A stretch of 64,000 bases of DNA, from positions 1 through 64,000 of the forward strand of contig WHVD01000038.1 in NCBI GenBank assembly GCA_015178975.1, in the 5' to 3' direction. The stretch is from Hysterangium stoloniferum. Lineage: Eukaryota; Basidiomycota; Agaricomycetes; Hysterangiales; Hysterangiaceae. The position numbers were made by a program, and so were the translations under genes. The notes under the pieces were generated by a model. The model was given only the letters and a program-made list of their open reading frames with translations. It made no database searches and was not told the DNA's origin. How positions within the stretch are numbered: the stretch's first letter is position 1; each line of letters starts with the position of its first letter. This document shows positions 56,104 through 64,000 of the stretch, in pieces.

Positions 56104-59100
56104 ATGGACAACAACCTAAGGTGCGTATAATTCTGTCGGCCTCAGCCATTGATTTCGAGCTTTTATCAAATGGTTCATGTAGTCAAAGTCCGAGAGAAGA
56201 CGGATGCGAATGTAAAGCTCAACCATCCGATGTACAAGGGAGGAATTTAGTTGTCTGCATTGACGGGACCTCAAATCAATTTGGGGATAAGGTATGTCCT
56301 TATGTTTATCGACAAATTTATGACCCATCTGATTTTTCTCTAAAGAACACCAATGTCATCGAACTTTACAGTCAGCTCGTCAAGGATGACGCAGTTCAAC
56401 TCGCATATTACAATAGCGGCATTGGCACCTATGCCAAACCCTATTGGAAGTCCGTGAGTTACTTGATACATGTGCTCTACAACAAGATTGCCCTCGCAAT
56501 TGCCTGGTATGATGACGTTGTACATAACTGATTGTTGATTAACATCATATCCCTAAAGGAACTTTGAGAAGATCATTATGGATGCCTACCGATGGTTGGC
56601 AGACAACTACCGGGATGGTGACCGCATCTATTTATTTGGTAACGTAGAGGAAATTCGGTGCTTCGTTTTCTTCACTAATCGCATACTTCAATCACAGGCT
56701 TCTCACGGGGTGCATATCAGGTACGAGTTTTGGCGGGAATGATTCACAAAGTCAGTGTTTGCGGGGTATTCTCCACGATCTCTTCACTTATGCTGAGAGA
56801 TTAGGTTGGCCTCATACATAAAGGCAACGAGGAACAGATTCCATTGTAAGATTGAATCCTTATCTCTATTCCCCAAGGGTATTGAGGTCATCTTAGTGCA
56901 TATGAGCTGTATGCAGATCCGGCAAGTGACGGAAATCCGCCTGGCACTTCATACCGAATGAACCTGGCCCAACGCTTTAAGGACACATTCTCTAGAAAAG
57001 ACGTTCGAGTGCATTTTATTGGGGTTTGGTAAGCTGATCATCCTGTTCAGGTTGTGTGCTTTATTAACAATAAACTTGTTGTTTCTCAGGGATACTGTTT
57101 CTTCCATTGGGATTATAAGAGGTCCAAATCTTCCAGGAACGGTCACATTAGACCACATGTGTTTCTTCCGCCATGCACTTGCCCTCGATGAACGCCGGGT
57201 GAAATTTCTTCCCGAGTATGCTTGTGGTGGAGTCAATGCTTCCAATGCTGAACACCTCGCTCAACAACAAACAGTTAAGGAAGTTTGGTTTCCGGGCACC
57301 CATTCCGATATGTGAGTATCTTTTTTTATCCCTACGATATAATTCGTGTCCACTGACTGGGCTTCGCAGAGGTGGAGGAAGCGTGATCAACGGTGACTTA
57401 GACCGTAGACACCCTGCCTTCTTATGGATGTCCTATGAAGCTGCATGGGCAGGTCTGAGGTTAATGCGCTCCGATGTAGCGTGGAAATGGGATGAACTAG
57501 GCTCATTGCATGAGTCACTCACGTCGGTTTGGAAACTTCTAGAGTATTTGCCGATAAAACGACTGTCCTATGAATCTGGCGACAGCGTCACTTGGCGGTA
57601 CGTTCTTACCGCATGGGGTTCAACGTGTTAATTTTATAGGGCATTAGTCCACATCGTGGCCGAGGACGCAAAATCCAGCCTGGACAGAAGGTGCACGTCT
57701 CTGCGGCATATTGTCAAAAGTCATATTCACCCAAGGCCGTCCTACCTGTGGATGGTACACAATGGGTTGACTTTATTGGCCTTGGTGACCCAGAAGATCA
57801 GTTGTCTGTCTTGCGGGAACTTAAAGATATAGATCTACTAGAAATGGACATCTTTGATTCAAATGCTGCAGACATCATCCTGAAGATGATTGAAAGCTCG
57901 CCAGATAAAACAGGACCGCTGCACCGTCTGGCAATTATGGTGAAGTCAGGTTAACAATTTTTCTTTATTCCACATCAATATCTGATAACATGGCTTTCTG
58001 ACGTAGCTTCGGGCATGATTGCGCTTTGTGGTGTGAACGACGTTGCTAATCGCTTGGGGGCACTCCTGCCAGCGTGTCCCACACCCCTTACATCACACAT
58101 CACAGTTCAGATTGGCTACTATTCCCAGTTCACCAACATACCTAGCATATCGCGGTGTGCAAAAAATTAATTGAACTCATAAATAGGTCTCTAACTAATT
58201 TTGTTTTCGATTATTCAGGGATTGTCTTCTCACAATTCTCAGAGCGAGTTCCGCGGATTTCTTCAAGGTGCTCCTAGCCGACTGTACGTTGACCACATAT
58301 CCGATAATACCCATCTGACCACACCAAAGTGAACTTCCGAAAATGGCATCTGACCACACTGGAAGCTGTCCTGAGCGATAGTCAGCATTTGGCATCTCTC
58401 ATTTTCGGTGCTATTAAGGATCAAGTGGTTTCGGTAAACGCAAAGTTCTTGCAGTATGTCTTTCAAATTCCTCAGAACTGAATTACGCTTGATAAATCCA
58501 AGTCGACCGTCGTGGTTGGTTGGCATAGAGTTAGCCTATTGGTGGCCTCTACTCAACACCCTGCAGGAACGTGAATATGGTGATGCACAACTTTATCAAT
58601 TATGTAAATCTACTTATGTATTGGCCGTAGACATATTCCGAAGCAACACATTGACGGCTGGCGAAATCATAGATCTGATAGAGCCCATCCTGCGGGAACC
58701 CCAACAAGCGTTTGCTGACCAGTCCATTAACATTCTCACAAGTCTTGCGGAACGCGGTAAGCGTATTCCTGCTGGCCAGATATTATCACACTCAATGTTG
58801 CTACAGAGGTGTTTCGCACCATGGTGGTGACTAACCATATTGGTGACAAGCTGGTGACTTGGCTGGAAAGTAACGACCAAACTCTCCGTGAAACCGCTAC
58901 AACGCTCCAGGCTCTACTTGGGATACATGGTACGTCCTTGTCGTTGCGATCCTATCTTTCTTCCTCTTTAACTCGCATTCAAGTAGATGAACCCCAGGCG
59001 GGCAGTGCAGGAAGTGATGATCCACCTGTGATCGTAGAGGAGAGGTCAATGTCTGGAGTAGACATTGAAAGTGGTCAAAAGGGGAAGGGGAAGGAAATGA

Positions 59101-59381
59101 CTAACAATAATTGTCTGAAGTGTCGCAATAAAAATTGCGAGGGTAGATGGGACATATATCAATGCCCAGAAATGCAGGTGAGTCCTGGTACAATATTGAC
59201 AATGGTCAAGTTTGTGATTGCAAGCAGGCTGGTTCATCAAGCAACCATCCCAAATGAGGATTTGAAGGGTTGCATAGCTGGGCACACACAGTCTCATCTC
59301 GTCTGTGCCATTACATGCAACATTTCAAATATTAGTTCCCTCTCTTTGTCTTACTTTAATTTCAAATTATTAGTTAAATAG
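56104..59381 (+). CDS. DUF2235 alpha/beta-hydrolase-like protein with long helical C-terminus
   Basis: Fifteen exons: 56104-56120, 56183-56291, 56346-56506, 56559-56638, 56698-56750, 56805-56845, 56897-57028, 57090-57311, 57370-57597, 57648-57949, 58007-58154, 58219-58283, 58330-58453, 58503-58756 and 58807-59381; ~836 aa. The DUF2235 hallmarks are LVVCIDGTSNQF (~28-39), TNVIEL, GFSRGAYQVRVLAGMIHKVG (nucleophile Ser ~125), VHFIGVWDTVSSIG, HALALDERRVKF and EVWFPGTHSD. The catalytic role is not established for fungal members. The C-terminal ~400 residues contain HEAT/ARM-like helices. Intron 9 is placed at GCATTAG so that GRGRKIQPGQKVHVS stays in frame. The 3' end is uncertain: a possible donor lies at 59176 (MQ|GTGAGT). 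Confidence 0.8.
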
Positions 59382-59738
59382 TACACTAGTCCTGCTCGCG
59401 AAATAGCAACTGTTCATTCACACGTGCAAAGTTCCTTCTTCATGGTTTTGGTTCTGTAACTGAAAATTGATTCAAGTGTGACGGGGTGTACGTTGCGACA
59501 GTTTCAAGAGCATCCAAGTTGCAACCCACTGCACGTCTTCGTTTCAGTGTCGATGAATAGTGAAAGCTAATTGACCAAGATGTACGATGACCGCAAGAGG
59601 TTGGAACGTCTCAGCAATGTGTCCGCCCTTCAAGGGCCTGTTTCAACTATTTAAAATGATCTCCATCTTCCCCCATGCCCACATTATTACGCGTACCGTG
59701 GCTGGCACCGGCAACAAGATAATAGAATATATGGATGT
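59382..59738. other. Intergenic
   Basis: No gene or repeat edge seen between the DUF2235 gene and the foldback element. Confidence 0.45.
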
Positions 59739-59740
59739 TA

Positions 59741-61141
59741 CAGCTGTTCCGAGTACATAGTGTGAAGTTCAAAGATCAATGAAAATTCTGTTTTTGGTCC
59801 CAAAAATAATTTGCCATGTAGCTCCATGATGGGGAGGAAGCAAGATATGACACTTTGTATTTGCCATATAGGTACATGTGGCAAGTTATTCCTGAATTTC
59901 TTATTTCCTGTTATTTAACATTTGGACTTCCATGGAAGACTCAGCTCCCTCACCACAATTGCACACTTTTTTGGTTTGAAACTTGGAGAGAATAATATGA
60001 TACATATATAATATATAAAAGCCTAAACAAGAATGGATGCTTACACAGTATGGAATGCAGGGAATAGCCACACTTGTATGCTGCATTAGTGTAGGTGTGG
60101 CTGCTCCCTACATACTTTTATATAACATATCCCCAAGTTTCAAACCAAAAAAATATGCAATTGTGGTGGGGGAGCTGATTCATTCATGGAGGCCCAATGT
60201 TAAATAGCAGGAAATGAGAAATTCTGAGTATGGGAATTGTTAAGAACAGAAAACTGACTGATGTCAGTAGACTGACAGGGACCAAATGGAAGGACTAGGC
60301 TTCAGCTAATGTGCTGTGCCCTTGCAAGTAACCATTGGGTGTCCTTAAATTTTGGGCAGGTGGAAAACTAGTCCTGTCGATAATCCTCTTGATAAGTCAC
60401 TGATTGGAAGCTGAAGGATAAGTTGAGAGCTGGGTCAAAAGGTTGGAGACCAAGAGTGAGCAAGCACAAGCAGAGGTGGAGAGTGGGATATTCAAGTGAG
60501 ACTATGAGGGATGTATACAAGTGTTCTGCGTTGATATTCTGAGTGCCTTGTAGCTACATTACAGTTGGACTTAAATACTAGTTATTGGTGTCTTGAAATA
60601 CTAACTAAGGTAATAGCAGAAATTTCCAATTTGACAAATAAACTTTGACTAGAAACTGGAGGGTTACATTATGATTGGAACCCATGATTAAGCAAGAGCA
60701 GAATTATAAGAAAAGGAAATAGTCCAAGAGCTACAAGTATATATGGGCATATGTGAAACATAGAGTAGAATAGATCCTCATAATAAAAAAAAAAAGGGGA
60801 TGTATCAAAGCATAACCAGATGGTACGAGTATAACCTGATGGGCATAAATGGGGTTTGATCACCATGAAGGTATATGTCAGTGTCAGTTTGCTGACAGTT
60901 GCCAATATGATGACTTGGTGAGTGACTTGAAATGCAGGCAGGTGATAATATCATTGGGGACCATCGGGTTGTGACACAGTCGTAACAGGAATAACTTGCC
61001 CTATATACTTATACAATATGGCAAATACAAAGTATCATATTTCTGTCCTGTTATGGAGTTATAATGGCAATTTATTTTTTGGGACCCAAAGTGGAATTTT
61101 TATTGATTTTTGAACTCTGCACTATGTACTTGGAACAGCTA
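59741..61141. mobile_element. Foldback MITE, flanked by TA, split by a solo LTR
   Basis: Left end CAGCTGTTCCGAGTACATAG and right end CTATGTACTTGGAACAGCTA are inverse copies, with TA outside both (59739-59740, 61142-61143). The arms pair along ~310 bp to a centre near 60080 (GCAGGGAATAGCCACAC against its inverse at ~60095). Without the inserted LTR it is ~645 bp and has no coding capacity. Confidence 0.8.
60238..60987 (+). mobile_element. Solo LTR, family 3, flanked by GGAAT
   Basis: 750 bp from TGTTAAGAAC to CAGTCGTAACA, with a perfect GGAAT duplication (60233-60237 and 60988-60992). Contains the shared core GGCTTCAGCTAATGTGCTG. It lies in the right arm of the foldback element. Confidence 0.88.
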
Positions 61142-61143
61142 TA

Positions 61144-61922
61144 ATCCAGTGTCTTGACTCCACAGACTCAACCACACTCTGTCAACTGCAACTCCATATA
61201 CTGTATTTTCCCACCCTCCTTCCCACTCAACCAAACTCATCAGTGTGAATAGGGTGAATTAGGTTGTAAAGATGTCATGAGTACAATGGTTTGGCAGAAG
61301 TGCATATAAATATATACATGTCACAAAAATTCAATTAATCAATTATATTTTCTTTTAAATACACAATTTTCTATGTAACCATACTGCAGAGGAATCTAAT
61401 GCAAATGAAAATACAATGCATCAAGTCCCCTGGGAGTATAGCCCTTGGTTTGGTGATTATGAATACTTACACTTATGACACAGCCAAGGGTTTCATTGCT
61501 ATTGTCAGTCAAAGTGATGGCCAGGGAGTCCAGGCCACCATTGTATTGTGGTCACTTTCAGTACCTTCAGAGAGGACTGACATTGCCAATATACTACTGG
61601 AAGAGCTTTTGTGCATAAAAAATGGTTTTGGCTTCATTTGCTCTAGTAAATAGACAATAAGCATAATATTCACATCACTTTATGACTTTTATCCTCATCT
61701 TCAACTTTATCATCCTGCTGTCCAGGCAAGCAGGGAGCAAAGCAAGGGATTGAATACCCTTATCAAGACCACTGGACATTGCCTCATCACTGTCCACAAT
61801 CAAATGAGGACAAAGCAGTTGGAGAATATCCTGGACAATAGGAGGAATTGAGATCCACTGAGTAACTGTACTTTACAAATAAATCAATTGTTTTGGTGCA
61901 CTTGAGGATGTTATTGCACTTG
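61144..61922. other. No gene seen
   Basis: AT-rich. An 84-codon frame at 61399-61653 has no recognisable features. Confidence 0.45.
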
Positions 61923-62515
61923 TGTTAAGTGCCATGTCGGGAACTTATTCTGGAACTATTGGGAAGTCACCAGGAAGTCGGAAACTACTAGATAGGGTCA
62001 GGACGTCGGCTTCAGCTTATGTGCTGCACCTCTACGCAAACGCTCAATGTCCTTAATTTCGGAGGTGAGACTTATGATGGAAGATATGGATATTCAGAGT
62101 TCCGAAGAGTTCTGAATATTGAGTGTACAGAAAGACGGGAGAAGGAATAAGAAACTAAGTCGATATCAGATCTGAGGTAAAGTACAAATTCGCGGAAACT
62201 AATATAAGTCTACTCGTTATTGTACTACAAAATAAGACCATAATAAGATGGAAACAGAAGTGTTCTTAAAATGGAAATACAATAAGACATATTAGGAAGA
62301 CAATATTCCAAAATGGGAATATAACAAACAAACGAGTGAATATTTGTCAATGGACAAATTACCAAATGCGAAACAAGGGAAGAATGCGGATGATACGGTA
62401 ACTATGATGTTCCTTAGTCAGAGATCGAAAGTCGGAAGTCGGGGATCAGAAGTCGGAAGTGGGAGATCGGAAGTCGGAAGTCGGATATTGAAACATCCGG
62501 GAACGGGTCGTAACA
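61923..62515 (-). mobile_element. Solo LTR, family 2, flanked by ACTTG
   Basis: 593 bp, same family as the element 2 LTRs, with a perfect ACTTG duplication (61918-61922 and 62516-62520). Confidence 0.9.
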
Positions 62516-62527
62516 ACTTGCAAGGTC

Positions 62528-63345
62528 TGTTAAGATATGTACAGGGTGGGTCTCTGGAGAAACCTGTGGAATATCCAGTAGGACTTGGCTTCAGCTTATA
62601 GGCTGTGCCCTCACTAGATCATGTCATCCAATTTCAGATGGGTGGACAGGAATCCTGGGGAGTCTGGGTGGGGGTCGTGGGTCAAGGGGTTGTAAGTCGG
62701 AGGTCATGGGTCATGAGTCGAGATGTCGTGAGAGAGATAGAAGCGCCGGGGCCCATGGGCTCTGACTAGTGTGAGCGGTGTAATTCAAGTAGGGATTAGA
62801 GTGGGAAAATGTATTAGATTACTGGGGGGAATCTAAGCCAATTTTCTGACTGGATTGTATGTACAACATCTGCAAGTTTAAATAGACCATGGAGTGAATG
62901 ACATACCAAATCCAGTAATGACGAAATGAAAACTAACAAAACATAAAATGGGAATAGTAAACACCAAGTTTGGTGTTAGGAACGGGATGGAACAGAGCAG
63001 AGTCCGAATTGTGACAAAGCATAACCCATAACGGGAAATGGAGTGGGAGTGGAGTCCAAATCGTGACAGGTCATTTGACTAAAATGGGAATGGGGCTCAG
63101 TTAGAGGGGTGACGGGATTCTGAGCGGGGTCCGGTGACTGATGCGTGGGATGAAGACAGACATAGACAGAGACGGAGTCCAGGGGAAGTCCGGTGACTGA
63201 TATGTGTCGTAATGAGGTCGAACGTAACAAGTCTTGATGTACCGAGTACGGGCAGGAAATCCTATAAACAGACAATTGGTGCGTGTAGGGTGTGGTGGCA
63301 TCCAGGTTAGTGCCCGGAGTCCGGTGGGATTGTCTGGTCATAACA
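62528..63345 (-). mobile_element. Solo LTR, family 1, flanked by AGGTC
   Basis: 818 bp, same family as the element 1 LTRs, from TGTTAAGATATG to TCATAACA. Perfect AGGTC duplication (62523-62527 and 63346-63350). Conserves ATTTTCTGACTGG near 62840. Confidence 0.9.
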
Positions 63346-63350
63346 AGGTC

Positions 63351-63605
63351 ATACAAACCCAAAATAGATGTTAAGGTAACACTAACAAGGCTACCAAACA
63401 CAAGATAGAATATAGAAATATGAAGTGAAGAGGGGACAGCTCAACGACAGGGAGATCATACTTGTTTTAGTGGGATTCCTAAGAGATTGAAAGTAAAGAA
63501 ATGAGTATGTGCAGGTCTACTATTTATACTATTTGTTTAGTGTTTATTTAGTATTTAGTATTTATTAGAAATCTGAGAAAAATGCTCAAAATGGCATGTA
63601 CATAT
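63351..63605. other. No gene seen
   Basis: AT-rich spacer with TTTAGTATTTAGTATTTA-type simple sequence. Confidence 0.4.
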
Positions 63606-63608
63606 GCA

Positions 63609-63670
63609 CCCTACAGTGCATAACCACACCCTACAGTGCATAACCACACCCTACAGTGCATAACTGCACC
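63609..63670. repeat. 20 bp tandem repeat, three copies
   Basis: CCCTACAGTGCATAACCACA occurs three times with one or two changes in the last copy. Confidence 0.85.
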
Positions 63671-63809
63671 CTCAGCACTTATGTAAGCCCACCCAGTGCT
63701 GTGTACACCCATGTGGCTTGCTGGCACTTGTGTAGGTGCCAACTGCATTTGCAGTGCCAACACACAAGGAGGCCCCATGGGCACACAGTGCAAAGCACTG
63801 TGTTAAAAG

Positions 63810-63880
63810 TGTCAGACTGGGGATTGAACCCAGGGCTTCTGCATATATAGCAGGGGTGTTAACCATTACACCACCTGACT
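63810..63880 (-). tRNA. tRNA-like sequence, anticodon read as UAU, possibly a pseudogene or SINE head
   Basis: On the minus strand AGTCAGG-T-G-GTGT-AATGGTTA-ACAC forms acceptor and D arms with a perfect 4 bp D stem. CCTGC-TATATAT-GCAGA is the anticodon arm. CTGGG-TTCAATC-CCCAG is a perfect T arm. Box A (TGGTGTAATGG) and box B (GGTTCAATCCC) are good. Oddities: position 33 is A instead of U, and 1-72 and 27-43 do not pair. It sits among tandem repeats, so it may be tRNA-derived repeat DNA. Confidence 0.5.
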
Positions 63881-64000
63881 CTGGGAAACACTGCTAGCAT
63901 TACTCAATATAACACACTATATGTCCATTGGGGCATAGGCAGTGCCATTGGCCTTGTGTTGGCACTATCATTTGGCTGTGCCACTGCTGCATCGCATCAC

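Noticed and set aside
63609..63670. CRISPR-like spaced repeats
   Set aside because: Head-to-tail tandem repeats without spacers in a eukaryotic genome.

Overview
The window reads as nuclear DNA of a filamentous basidiomycete, most likely an agaricomycete. The reasons are spliced genes with many 48-80 bp GT-AG introns, Ty3/gypsy chromoviruses with a C-terminal chromodomain, Tc1/mariner and copia remnants, (TTAGGG)n repeats, and an SRPK/UBP14-type host gene complement. A Rhizoctonia-like relative would fit, but that is inference.

Layout. 1-25 kb is a transposon graveyard. It holds an LTR-element end (1-824), a decayed chromovirus (about 1.75-6.3 kb), an almost complete chromovirus 'element 1' (7592-15759) nested in an older solo LTR, a MITE, and a decayed plus-strand gypsy element of another lineage (18.6-24.1 kb). 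24.6-28 kb and 42.4-46.2 kb are two related host blocks. Each has a copia fragment, an F-box-like fragment and an apparently intact six-exon sulfotransferase-like gene, but in a different order. 28.5-31.6 kb is a three-deep nest: Tc1-like > solo LTR > Tc1-like, ending at an interstitial telomere-like tract. 34389-41904 is 'element 2', a young chromovirus with near-identical LTRs and a perfect target duplication. 47-59.4 kb is the gene-rich host part: an SR-protein kinase (+), a UBP14/USP5-type deubiquitinase (-), a higher-order minisatellite and a DUF2235 hydrolase with a long alpha-helical C-terminus (+). 59.7-64 kb returns to repeats: a foldback MITE carrying a solo LTR, two adjacent solo LTRs and a tRNA-like sequence.

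Most notable: both chromoviruses, though strongly diverged, carry between pol and the 3' LTR an extra gene on the OPPOSITE strand. Both copies have three exons and two ~50 bp introns at matching positions. The predicted product is coiled coil - acidic linker - Zn(II)2Cys6-type cysteine cluster - helical segment - acidic tail (309 aa and 322 aa). Because the gene is antisense to the genomic RNA, its introns would survive retrotransposition. Both elements also show the same self-priming design: an 11-nt primer-binding site 2 nt from the 5' LTR, complementary to an LTR segment that begins 33 nt downstream of a TATA box. Gag and pol are joined by a -1 frame change at an A-rich run.

Decay is dominated by C-to-T/G-to-A changes: CpG differences between LTRs, CGA to TGA stops, and TGG to stop in a Tc1 transposase. 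This fits methylated, silenced repeats. Many insertions can be ordered in time by their target-site duplications.
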